Notes under the pieces: generated by a model
Databases searched by the model: none
Seen by the model: the letters and a program-made list of their open reading frames with translations, nothing else
What the model was told of the DNA's origin: nothing
Part shown: positions 5,247 through 12,496 of the stretch, piece by piece
Layout of the letters: every line of letters starts with the position of its first letter
Position numbering within the stretch: position 1 is the stretch's first letter
Program-made: the position numbers and the translations under genes
Assembly (NCBI GenBank): GCA_002439705.1
Contig: DJPE01000035.1
Span: 1 to 12,496 of the forward strand
From: Christensenella sp. UBA6420
Lineage (GTDB): Bacteria > Bacillota > Clostridia > Christensenellales > DTU072
Length of the DNA: 12,496 bases
Direction of reading: 5' to 3'

Positions 5247-7301
5247 ATGAAAGACATTTACAAACCGCTATTCACCCCTTGGAAAATCGGCAACGTGGAA
5301 ATCAAGAACAGAATAGTAATGACTTCCATGGGCGGAACTTCCATTTTCGGTTGGATGGAACCTAACCACTTCGATAAAGAAGCGGCAAACTTTCTGCTCG
5401 AAAGAGCGAAAAACAACGTCGGACTCATTTTGCCGGGAATAGCCCCTATCCGCGATATTCTTTTAGGAAAATGGCTCTATCAGGGCAAAGGCAAGTTCGC
5501 AAAACTCAAAGAATTTATGGAAGAATTCCACAAGACGGGTTGTAAAATGTTCGTTCAGCTCACCGCGGGCTTCGGCAGAAGTCTGGCTATAAACGACATA
5601 ATGATAAAAGCCATTCACAACAAGGCTTTGGGTTTGGCTCTTAAACCTTTCCTTGACGTAAGTTATCTTACCGCAAGCGCGTCCGCTACCCCGAACCGTT
5701 GGGACGACAGCTGTATTTCCCGTCCGCTTACCGTAAAAGAAATTCACGAGATGATAGAAGCCTTCGCGAAGACCGCTAAATTGTGTATGGACGCCGGCGT
5801 GGACGGCGTGGAAATTCATGCGGTACACGAAGGATACCTTCTTGACCAGTTTACGATGAAGTACACCAATTTAAGAACCGACGAATACGGCGGCTCTTTC
5901 GAAAACAGATACCGCTTCCCCGTTGAAATAGTCAAGGCTATCAAAAAGGTTTGCGGCAAGGACTTCCCCGTGTCGTTACGTTACTCGGTAGTGTCCAAAA
6001 CTAAAGGTTTCGGCAAAGGCGCGTTGCCCGGCGAAGAATACGTGGAAGTAGGCAGAGATATGGAAGAAAGCGAAAAGGCGGCTAAGTTCCTGCAGGACGC
6101 AGGTTACGACATGCTTAACTGCGACAACGGCACTTACGACGCATGGTACTGGGCGCATCCCGCTCCATACATGCCCGAAAACTGCAACCTTGCGGAAGTG
6201 GAACACATCAAAAAGTTCGTCGATATTCCCGTGGTATGCGCGGGCAGAATGTCTCCCGAAGTGGGAGCCGAAGCGGTGGCGGAAGGCAAGATAGACGCGG
6301 TGGGTATCGCAAGACAGTTCCTGACGGACCCCGAGTGGATAACCAAACTTATTAACGACGATACGGAATCCATAAGACCCTGTATCTGCTGTCACAACGC
6401 CTGCTTCAATATGGCTCATTACAACGGCGTAGGTAACGACCAGAGTCTTAGCGACAACGCCGGAATGGCACGTTGCGCTCTCAACCCGGAAACCATGCAG
6501 AGCAAGAAATATAAGATAGTACCCGCGAAGAAAGCTAAAAAGATAGCGATAATCGGCGGCGGCGTAGGCGGTATGGAAGCGGCGAGAGTGTGCTCTCTCA
6601 GGGGACACAAAGTCACCGTTTACGAAAAGAGCGGCGTTCTGGGCGGCGTGTTTATAGCGGCGGCGGCCCCGTCGTTTAAGGAAAAGGACAGAGAACTTCT
6701 CGCTTGGTACGAGAAGGAAATGAAAGATCTCGGCATAGAAATAAGATTAAACACCGAAATTACCGATATATCGGGACTTAACGCCGACGAAATAATAGTA
6801 GCCACCGGCAGCAAACCGAGAAAACTCAGAGTAAAGGGCGCGGAAAAGGGTATCGAAGCCTGCGATTATCTGTACGGCAATAAGGAAGTCGGACAAAAGG
6901 TAATAGTTATAGGCGGCGGACTTTCCGGTTGCGAAATAGCTCTCGACCTTTATAAGAAAGGAAAAACTCCCGTAATCGTGGAAATGAAAAACGACCTTAT
7001 CGCAATGAAAGGCGTGTGCCTTGCCAACTCTTCCTATTTAAGAGATTTCTTCGCGCTTAATAAAGTCGAAGTCCACTTAAACACCGCCCTTTGCGAAATC
7101 ACCGACGACGGCGTAAGGGTAAAGGACAAGGAAGGAAAGGAATTCGATATAGACGGCGACAGCGTAATCCTGTCGGTAGGATATATCCCCGAACCGGTAG
7201 CTCCCGAAGGAAAGAATGTTCATTTAGTGGGCGACTGCAACGGAATAGGAAATCTCCGCACCGTAATCTGGCGTGCGTGGGACGTAGCTATGAAACTGTA
7301 A
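5247..7301 (+). CDS. OYE-family flavin/Fe-S oxidoreductase, 2-enoate-reductase-like
   Basis: A 684-residue multidomain enzyme of the 2-enoate reductase / 2,4-dienoyl-CoA reductase class, which passes NAD(P)H electrons through FAD, a 4Fe-4S cluster and FMN to an activated C=C bond. Residues 1-365 are the Old Yellow Enzyme barrel, with the active-site stretch VEIHAVHEGYLLDQF (188-202) followed by RTDEYGGSFENRYRF (210-224). His191, His194 and Tyr197 are likely substrate-binding and proton-donor residues. The cluster ligands appear to be Cys379, Cys382, Cys386 and Cys410, and the last gap (23 residues) is longer than the roughly 11 usual in FadH. FAD binding is at IGGGVGG (435-441) and NAD(P)H binding at IGGGLSG (554-560); the FAD-closing GDCNGIGNLRT is at 662-672. 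The ATG at 5247 is preferred to the adjoining TTG at 5244: AGGAGG (5232-5237) sits nine bases upstream. It is the first gene of an operon with both aconitase X subunits. Substrate unknown. Confidence 0.9.
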   Translation: MKDIYKPLFTPWKIGNVEIKNRIVMTSMGGTSIFGWMEPNHFDKEAANFLLERAKNNVGLILPGIAPIRDILLGKWLYQGKGKFAKLKEFMEEFHKTGCKMFVQLTAGFGRSLAINDIMIKAIHNKALGLALKPFLDVSYLTASASATPNRWDDSCISRPLTVKEIHEMIEAFAKTAKLCMDAGVDGVEIHAVHEGYLLDQFTMKYTNLRTDEYGGSFENRYRFPVEIVKAIKKVCGKDFPVSLRYSVVSKTKGFGKGALPGEEYVEVGRDMEESEKAAKFLQDAGYDMLNCDNGTYDAWYWAHPAPYMPENCNLAEVEHIKKFVDIPVVCAGRMSPEVGAEAVAEGKIDAVGIARQFLTDPEWITKLINDDTESIRPCICCHNACFNMAHYNGVGNDQSLSDNAGMARCALNPETMQSKKYKIVPAKKAKKIAIIGGGVGGMEAARVCSLRGHKVTVYEKSGVLGGVFIAAAAPSFKEKDRELLAWYEKEMKDLGIEIRLNTEITDISGLNADEIIVATGSKPRKLRVKGAEKGIEACDYLYGNKEVGQKVIVIGGGLSGCEIALDLYKKGKTPVIVEMKNDLIAMKGVCLANSSYLRDFFALNKVEVHLNTALCEITDDGVRVKDKEGKEFDIDGDSVILSVGYIPEPVAPEGKNVHLVGDCNGIGNLRTVIWRAWDVAMKL

Positions 7302-7316
7302 AAAAGGAGAACGAAT

Positions 7317-8588
7317 ATGGAATTAACGCAAGAACAACAAGCCATACTGAACGGTTCGCAAGGCGAAGTAATGGCTAAGATTATGAAGACGCTCGTCATG
7401 TACGGCGAAACTTTCGGGGCTACGAAAATGGTCCCCGTTACGTCGGAATACGGGCATATAGTAACAAGCTTCGGCGTAATAGTCGTAAAGGGCGTGTTCG
7501 ACCTTATGGACGAACTCTTAGCCGCCGGCGTGGTCAGCAAACAGAAATTCACGGCGGACCCCCGTCCGTGTGACCCCAACGTACCGAAAAATCTTTTGCA
7601 GGACATAGTCTTCAAGGTAATGTACGGTCCGCAGAAAAGATACGAAGCGCAGCTTAAAAAGATAGGACTCTTAGGTGACGACAAGTTCACCTGCGCGTGC
7701 TACTTCGACGAAGTCGGCAACCGCCCGAAAAAAGGCGATATCCTTTCCTGGGCAGAGTCCAGCGCGGTAAACTACGCCAACTCCGTTTTGGGCGCAAGAT
7801 GTAACCGTAACTCCGGAATAATAGAGATGTTCGGTTCGATAGTAGGGTACGTTCCGTACTTCGGACTCCTTACCGACGAAGGAAGAAAGGCAAGCTGGAT
7901 TGTCGAAATAAAGACCACCGAGAAGCCCGAAGCCCAGCTTTTGGGTTCCGCAATCGGTATGAAAGTGCTTGAAGACGTACCGTATATAAAGGGGCTCGAT
8001 AAGTTTATCGGGCAGGAACTTACTAAAGAAGCCTGCACCTATCTTAAAGACTTCGGCGCGGCGACCGCGTCCAACGGTTCGGTAGGTCTTTACCATATCG
8101 ACAACCTTACTCCCGAGGCGAAAGAGCAGGGCGAAAGCCTTATTAAAGAAGACGCCAAAGTTTACGTAATAGACGACGCGGAACTTGCGAGAGTGAAAGC
8201 GTCCTACCCCGTAATCTGGAAAAACAAAGACGCAAAACCGAAACTTTGCTTTATGGGTTGCCCCCATATGACCTTAGCTCAGCTTAACGACTGGACGGAA
8301 AAACTGGAAGCGAAACTTAAAGAAAAGGGCAGAAAGAAAGTGACGATAAAGACGGTGTTTACTTCCGCTCCCGACGTAATCAAGGTATTCAATAAGAGCG
8401 AAAACGCGGCTAAACTCAAAGCTATGGGCGTAACTTTGTCGTACATTTGCCCGCTTATGTATATGAACAACCCGCTTTGCGCGAAGATGCCGGTAATCAC
8501 AAACAGCAACAAGCTCCGCACGTACACGACGTCGAGATATTATTCCGACGCAGAAATACTTGAAAGAATCACGGGAGGTAAAAGATAA
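7317..8588 (+). CDS. Aconitase X large (catalytic) subunit, DUF521 family
   Basis: A 423-residue protein of the aconitase X catalytic domain family. These Fe-S dehydratases include bacterial cis-3-hydroxy-L-proline dehydratase and archaeal mevalonate-5-phosphate dehydratase. Recognisable blocks are SFGVIVVKG (51-59), ESSAVNYANSVLGARCNRNSG (about 147-167), the LCFMGCPHMTLAQL block (310-323) and the C-terminal CPLMYMNNP...ITNSNKLRTY (378-403). Cysteines at 126, 128, 162, 311, 315, 378 and 388 are candidate cluster ligands or active-site residues. From memory of the family, position 162 in the GAR-x-N block is usually Thr, so Cys there is notable. AAGGAG (7304-7309) lies seven bases before the ATG, and the gene starts 15 bases after the flavoenzyme stop. 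It overlaps the small subunit gene by one base. The split large/small arrangement resembles archaeal forms; many bacterial AcnX are fused. Substrate cannot be assigned. Confidence 0.85.
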   Translation: MELTQEQQAILNGSQGEVMAKIMKTLVMYGETFGATKMVPVTSEYGHIVTSFGVIVVKGVFDLMDELLAAGVVSKQKFTADPRPCDPNVPKNLLQDIVFKVMYGPQKRYEAQLKKIGLLGDDKFTCACYFDEVGNRPKKGDILSWAESSAVNYANSVLGARCNRNSGIIEMFGSIVGYVPYFGLLTDEGRKASWIVEIKTTEKPEAQLLGSAIGMKVLEDVPYIKGLDKFIGQELTKEACTYLKDFGAATASNGSVGLYHIDNLTPEAKEQGESLIKEDAKVYVIDDAELARVKASYPVIWKNKDAKPKLCFMGCPHMTLAQLNDWTEKLEAKLKEKGRKKVTIKTVFTSAPDVIKVFNKSENAAKLKAMGVTLSYICPLMYMNNPLCAKMPVITNSNKLRTYTTSRYYSDAEILERITGGKR

Positions 8589-9022
8589 TGACTAAATTAT
8601 TCAGAGGAAGAACGGTAGTTCCCGGCGAAGCCACCTTAAAAGCTCTCGTATCTCACGAAGGTTTTAACACCCTTGCTTCTTTCAAGGACTGCAAGGAAGG
8701 CAAGAACGTTTGCACCGACCAGAACAACAAAGATTTGTACGGCAAGAACACAGTAGGCGTAGCTCTGTGTCTGCCGCAGACCATAGGCTCGACCACGGGC
8801 GGTATGGTACTCTACAACGCCGCCGTAATAGGCTGTAACCCCGGCGCGCTTTTATTCTCCAAGCCCATCGACTCGTTGGCGGCGGCGGGAGCAATATTAG
8901 CTTCCGTATGGACTCCCAACGGTATGCCCACGGTAGACAATCTCGGAGACGAGTTCTTAGCCTACGTAAAAGACGGTATGGAAATAAAAATTCACGCCGA
9001 CGGCACCGTCGAAGTAGAATAA
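8588..9022 (+). CDS. Aconitase X small (swivel) subunit, DUF126 family
   Basis: A 144-residue protein that supplies the swivelling domain of aconitase X and completes the active site with the large subunit. The opening FRGRTVVPGEATLKALVS (5-22) and the core GKNTVGVALCLPQTIGSTTGG (about 52-72) are typical. Ser68 in the IGSTTG turn corresponds by position to the catalytic Ser of the family. The block LYNAAVIGCNPGALLFSKP (75-93) and the acidic C-terminus also match. Start and stop overlap as TAATG (8586-8590), a classic translational-coupling arrangement that fits a fixed subunit ratio, and GGGAGG (8573-8578) lies nine bases upstream inside the large-subunit gene. It is the last gene of the operon, 37 bases before its terminator. 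Confidence 0.88.
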   Translation: MTKLFRGRTVVPGEATLKALVSHEGFNTLASFKDCKEGKNVCTDQNNKDLYGKNTVGVALCLPQTIGSTTGGMVLYNAAVIGCNPGALLFSKPIDSLAAAGAILASVWTPNGMPTVDNLGDEFLAYVKDGMEIKIHADGTVEVE

Positions 9023-9059
9023 CGGAGTTTACCGACCGGAAAATACAAATATAACGAAA

Positions 9060-9088
9060 CGACGCTTCTTAACGGGGCGTCGCTTTTT
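9060..9088 (+). terminator. Rho-independent terminator of the enoate reductase/AcnX operon
   Basis: CGACGCTTC (9060-9068) pairs with GGGGCGTCG (9074-9082), including two G-U pairs, around a TTAAC loop. It is followed by C and five T (9084-9088). It closes the three-gene transcription unit. Confidence 0.88.
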
Positions 9089-9402
9089 ATAATTATTTGT
9101 TAAAAACCGCCGTATCGGTATAATTATGCAAAATTTTTTTAATTAGCATACGCTAACCGTTTGGAGTTTTTCACGGGAAATGATAAAATATAATCGTAAG
9201 TTCGGACTGCGTAAGAACCCGTCCTAATCGGAAAAACGGAAACGAGTCTACGACTCGGATAATAAAAATTTTTCCAACCGGGTAAAAATTTCGTTCAATC
9301 GCTTTACCGTGCTGAAACAATTGTAATATAATAATTAAAAAATAAAGAAATAAACGTACGGAAGACAAATTTATAATTATGCTCCGCTTGCATGAAAAGC
9401 GG
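9089..9402 (+). promoter_or_regulatory. Upstream region of the giant lipoprotein gene with several promoter candidates
   Basis: No gene is seen here. Three sigma-A-like pairs occur: TTGTTA-16-TATAAT (9097-9124), TTGGAG-17-TAAAAT (9161-9189) and TTTACC-18-TATAAT (9303-9332). The last would give a leader of about 76 bases; the first two would give leaders of more than 200 bases. Inside the long leader are a hairpin CGAGTC/GACTCG (9243-9257) and AAATTTTT/AAAAATTT arms around 9266-9299. AT-rich DNA produces such hexamers readily, so only the presence of some promoter here is reasonably safe. I recognise no known riboswitch. Confidence 0.4.
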
Positions 9403-9414
9403 AAGGAGAAAAGT

Positions 9415-12400
9415 ATGAGAAAAAAGTTAAGAAAGGTTTTGCCGCTGCTTATAGTGACTGCGCTGGCGATAGCCGTCGCCGTGACGACGGTCGCATGTAA
9501 TAAGACGGCTACTTATACCCTTACGTTCGTTACCGACGGAGGGACGGAAATCGCGCCCGTTACCGCTAAGGGAGGAGAAGCAATAACCGTACCCGCAGAT
9601 CCCGTTAAGGACGGGTACGACTTCGACGGTTGGTACCTTAGTTCCGATTTCAGCGGCGACAGAGCGACGCTCCCGTCCGTTATGCCCGAAAACGACGTTA
9701 CTTACTACGCTAAGTTTACGCCCAAGGCGAAAGCTACGATTACGCTCGACGCTACCGAATACGGGTATTTAAGTAAGACTATTTATTCTGCCTACGTCGG
9801 CACGACGATAGCGGAAGCTATTAGCGGAGTCGTTCCCGAAGGAGATGGGGACGCCGTTTTTGCCGCGTGGTACGACGGGGAAGAACCGGTAGGAGATAAA
9901 AGACTTACCAAAGACGTAACGCTTACCGCAAAATACACCGTAGCCTTTACCGTACGCGTGCGTATGCAGGACGTGGACGGCAATTATAATAACGACTGGC
10001 AGGCTACCGAGCTTCCCGAAAGAGTCACCGCCAACGTTTTCGTCGGCGACAAGTTGGATATATCGGGCGACTCGATAGAGCGTAACAAATACGACGGTTT
10101 CGTACTCGACACCGACGTCACCAAAGCTATAACGTTGGATACCGACGCGTCGAAGAACGTTTATTCCTTGTCCTACAAACGCAAAATTTATTCTCTTAAT
10201 TACGACGCCAACCTGCCCGCAGGGGTTTCGAGCGGACTTCTCGACGGAACGACCGAAGGAGAAACTTACCGCGCGGACAGCACACTTACCGTTAAAGAAA
10301 ACGGTTACAGCCTTAGCGGCTACCGTTTCGCGGGCTGGGCGAAGACGAAAGACGGCGTGCCCGAAGTTTTTCCCGGAGATTCGATAAGAACCGGTCTTAG
10401 CGACGTCACCTTGTACGCAAGATGGAATTACGGAACTACCGACGCTAACGGCGGCAGCGACAAAATTTACGTTCTGTCCGAAAAGGCACACACAGTCTTA
10501 CTCGAAAGATACGGCTTGTCCGATAAAAACGGCGAATATAACGAAGAAACGGGAGAATTTACTTTCCGCGATAACGGCAACGTTATTCTTAACGGCAGAA
10601 TTTTAGGCAACGGCACTTTCGCTTATTTCGACGAAAGCTTCAAGGACAGAACTTTCGTAAGATACGATTGGAAGAACGGCAAAGTTTCCGACGATAACGA
10701 AACCTTCGTAACGGACGGACTTTTCCAGGCTGAATACACCTATAAGAAGGACGGAGCTACCGTTACTATTAAGGGCAAATACGAAGTGGAATCTGCAGGA
10801 ACGTATTATTTCACGCAGACCGACGGCGACGGTTCGTACGCGTTCGGTTTCCGCTTCGACGAAGACAATAATCGTATCCTTATCCGCGAAGAGAGCGAAA
10901 AGGCGGTTTATTTCCAGACTCTTACGAGTTATATGTATCTCGACGGTTTCGGCGGAGCGACGTACTTTGTAGACAGCAACACTTACTATACCGGTACGTA
11001 TAAGTTCGTCGATAAAGACCTTGCTTCTTCCACGGCGGCGTTTGAGTTTACGGTAGGCAGCGTTACGCTCCACTGCGAAACGACGTTGGATGACGGAGCG
11101 GATTACGGCACGATGGTAATTAAAGACGACCTTGCCGGCGAATACGTGTTTTCCGTGGTAGGCGACAGAAGACTGCTTACGAGAACGTTAAAACTTAACG
11201 GTTACGGCGAAGGAAGCTACCGCGATACCGGAGCTACGATAGACAACAAGATAGAATACGTCCTTACCGACGCGTACTACGAAGAAGAAGGCGAATATTA
11301 CGTCGCGAAAAAGTGGTACGTAACGTACACCGATACCGCCGACAAGACCTTTATGATGAGAGTATCGGTAGATAATTACGTCGTGGACGCAAGCACCGCC
11401 GAAGAAGTCGGTTCGGAGACGGGCTATCATCAGGCGATGAGAACCGCCGACGGCGACGTAAGACTCTTCCTTGACGGCAAAGGCAACGCATATCTCTATC
11501 CGTCCGACTCGTTCGCCCTTCTGGCAAGCGGGAACTACAAATCCGAAGGCAACGGTATTTACACTTTGTCGGGTATGGTGTTTACTTCTACCGAAAACGA
11601 AGAAAAGTACGCTTTCTACGAAGGCAAACAGTTTTTGGCTAACTCTTCTTCCGATACGAAAGTATTTATTACTTCCGACGGCGTGGGACGGAGAACGTAT
11701 ACCTTCTTTAAGGACGGCATTAAATACACCGCTACTTTCGACGGATTCTTTACCGCGGCGGTAGAAACGGCAGGCGGCGAAGAAGCATTGGAAGGATACA
11801 CCTATTTGTGGTCGTATACCGACGGCGATACCGTTTACAGAGTGGTTTTCCTTACTTCGAGCGGCAACGGACAGAACGCTTTATATCTTCTCGTCGAAGA
11901 TAAAGAAACCGTCAGCGACGCGAACGCTTACGTTGCGGAACTTTACAGCGACTACGTTAACCGTATTTCGGCGGTAAGGAACGAGACTCTCGCTATTCTT
12001 TCCGACGGCAAAGCGGTAATTACCGACGCCGATAACAAACTTATCGCAAACGGAACTATTACCGACGGCGACGAAGCCGATACATATAAATTTACGGCGG
12101 CGACGGCTTTCGCCGACGACTCCGCTTACAAAGCGTACAACGAATTTACGTTCAGGAAGAATTCTCAAAGCGGTTTCTTCTACGTTTACAGAGAAAACGA
12201 AGTTCTCGACAGCGAAGACCTTACTTTGGACGGTTTCGGCAGAGCCACCTATAACGGCTCCGAGTACGCTTACGAAATTTCTTCCGAAAAGCTGACCGCT
12301 TCGGGCAAAGACTCTTACGAATACTACACGCTCGCAATATCCGACGGCAAGACCGTTTACGCACTGCGCCTTACGGTAAACGCCGACGGGGAATACGAAT

Positions 12401-12496
12401 TTATGCCCCCGTACGAAGAAGCCGCCGTTTACGCTTCGTGGGAAAATCTCGACGACGGCGTGTCGTCGGGAGCGAGAGTCCTTATGCTCGACGGAT
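9415..12496 (+). CDS. Giant surface lipoprotein with InlB-type repeats, 3' truncated by window
   Basis: An open frame of 1027 codons that continues past the window end. Residues 1-28 are a lipoprotein signal peptide (MRKKLRK, hydrophobic core, lipobox TVAC), so Cys28 would be lipidated and the protein anchored on the outer face of the membrane. Residues 34-103 form a clear InlB B-repeat (Listeria-Bacteroides repeat, Flg_new type) with the hallmark GYDFDGWY (67-74) and ending TYYAKF. Degenerate copies follow at about 107-174 (FAAWY at 149-153) and 258-338 (YRFAGWAK, ending TLYARW). From about 380 onward the protein is Asp/Gly/Thr/Tyr-rich beta-type sequence with a recurrent [LI]-x-LDG-[FY]-G-x-[AG]-[TS]-Y motif. 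AAGGAG (9403-9408) is six bases from the ATG. The role is unknown; cell-surface binding or adhesion is the usual inference for such proteins. No catalytic domain is seen so far. Confidence 0.85.
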   Translation, partial: MRKKLRKVLPLLIVTALAIAVAVTTVACNKTATYTLTFVTDGGTEIAPVTAKGGEAITVPADPVKDGYDFDGWYLSSDFSGDRATLPSVMPENDVTYYAKFTPKAKATITLDATEYGYLSKTIYSAYVGTTIAEAISGVVPEGDGDAVFAAWYDGEEPVGDKRLTKDVTLTAKYTVAFTVRVRMQDVDGNYNNDWQATELPERVTANVFVGDKLDISGDSIERNKYDGFVLDTDVTKAITLDTDASKNVYSLSYKRKIYSLNYDANLPAGVSSGLLDGTTEGETYRADSTLTVKENGYSLSGYRFAGWAKTKDGVPEVFPGDSIRTGLSDVTLYARWNYGTTDANGGSDKIYVLSEKAHTVLLERYGLSDKNGEYNEETGEFTFRDNGNVILNGRILGNGTFAYFDESFKDRTFVRYDWKNGKVSDDNETFVTDGLFQAEYTYKKDGATVTIKGKYEVESAGTYYFTQTDGDGSYAFGFRFDEDNNRILIREESEKAVYFQTLTSYMYLDGFGGATYFVDSNTYYTGTYKFVDKDLASSTAAFEFTVGSVTLHCETTLDDGADYGTMVIKDDLAGEYVFSVVGDRRLLTRTLKLNGYGEGSYRDTGATIDNKIEYVLTDAYYEEEGEYYVAKKWYVTYTDTADKTFMMRVSVDNYVVDASTAEEVGSETGYHQAMRTADGDVRLFLDGKGNAYLYPSDSFALLASGNYKSEGNGIYTLSGMVFTSTENEEKYAFYEGKQFLANSSSDTKVFITSDGVGRRTYTFFKDGIKYTATFDGFFTAAVETAGGEEALEGYTYLWSYTDGDTVYRVVFLTSSGNGQNALYLLVEDKETVSDANAYVAELYSDYVNRISAVRNETLAILSDGKAVITDADNKLIANGTITDGDEADTYKFTAATAFADDSAYKAYNEFTFRKNSQSGFFYVYRENEVLDSEDLTLDGFGRATYNGSEYAYEISSEKLTASGKDSYEYYTLAISDGKTVYALRLTVNADGEYEFMPPYEEAAVYASWENLDDGVSSGARVLMLDG
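10930..12496 (+). repeat. Degenerate protein repeat with LDGFGxATY core in the surface lipoprotein
   Basis: Within the giant lipoprotein a core motif recurs at residues 506-517 (YMYLDGFGGATY), 592-602 (LKLNGYGEGSY), 684-694 (LFLDGKGNAYL), 751-762 (FITSDGVGRRTY), 860-870 (more degenerate, LSDGKA), 936-946 (LTLDGFGRATY), and begins again at 1021-1027 (VLMLDG) where the window stops. Spacing between cores is 67 to 109 residues, averaging near 86. Most cores are followed by a G-x-Y-x-[FL] strand. I do not recognise a named domain; the pattern suggests repeated small beta-barrel or beta-sandwich modules. Confidence 0.55.

Noticed and set aside
5976..6608. 210-residue minus-strand open frame inside the flavoenzyme gene
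   Set aside because: It is antisense to conserved OYE and Fe-S motifs and has His/Tyr/Phe-rich low-likelihood composition.
7671..8267. 198-residue minus-strand open frame inside the AcnX large subunit gene
   Set aside because: The plus frame is a well-recognised family protein; this one is a shadow with no motif.
9171..9368. 65-residue minus-strand open frame in the intergenic region
   Set aside because: It has a hydrophobic start but no family match that I can recognise, and AT-rich DNA easily yields such frames. It also covers likely promoter elements of the downstream gene.
9769..10491. 240-residue minus-strand open frame inside the giant lipoprotein gene
   Set aside because: The plus frame is uninterrupted for more than 3 kb with a signal peptide and InlB repeats. 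The antisense frame has no recognisable domain.

Overview
The window looks like chromosome from an anaerobic gut-type Firmicute, probably a clostridial lineage such as the Christensenellales. I infer this from the Gram-positive style lipoproteins with TVAC/LVAC lipoboxes, strong AGGAGG-type ribosome binding sites, InlB-type (Listeria-Bacteroides) repeats, a GPH sugar symporter, and an oxygen-sensitive type of Fe-S/flavin enoate-reductase-like enzyme. The taxon is inferred from gene content only. No rRNA, tRNA, CRISPR array, transposase or phage gene is visible.

Layout from left to right: (1) a GPH/MelB-like symporter on the minus strand (97-1656), with its own terminator (44-73) and a clear sigma-A promoter (1697-1725). 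(2) A 474-base divergent intergenic region rich in perfect inverted repeats, with no convincing gene. (3) A MATE efflux pump (2131-3468). (4) A lipid-anchored HtrA-type serine protease with a collagen-like spacer (3609-5018), closed by a strong terminator (5046-5070). (5) A compact transcription unit of three genes: promoter 5128-5156, an OYE/2-enoate-reductase-like flavoenzyme (5247-7301), aconitase X large subunit (7317-8588), aconitase X small subunit (8588-9022) and terminator 9060-9088. (6) A 392-base intergenic region with several AT-rich promoter candidates. (7) The first 1027 codons of a very large secreted lipoprotein with InlB-type repeats followed by an unrecognised repeat, cut by the window end.

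The most interesting system is the three-gene unit. Aconitase X enzymes are dehydratases: bacterial ones act on cis-3-hydroxy-L-proline and archaeal ones on mevalonate 5-phosphate. Enoate reductases saturate the C=C bond that a dehydratase makes. Two tightly spaced, partly overlapping dehydratase genes behind an enoate-reductase-like gene, all between one promoter and one terminator, suggest a dehydrate-then-reduce route that converts a hydroxy acid to a saturated acid and reoxidises NAD(P)H. The substrate is not known from the sequence. The flanking genes (sugar symporter, drug/metabolite efflux, extracytoplasmic protease, giant surface lipoprotein) look like envelope and transport functions with no evident tie to this pathway.
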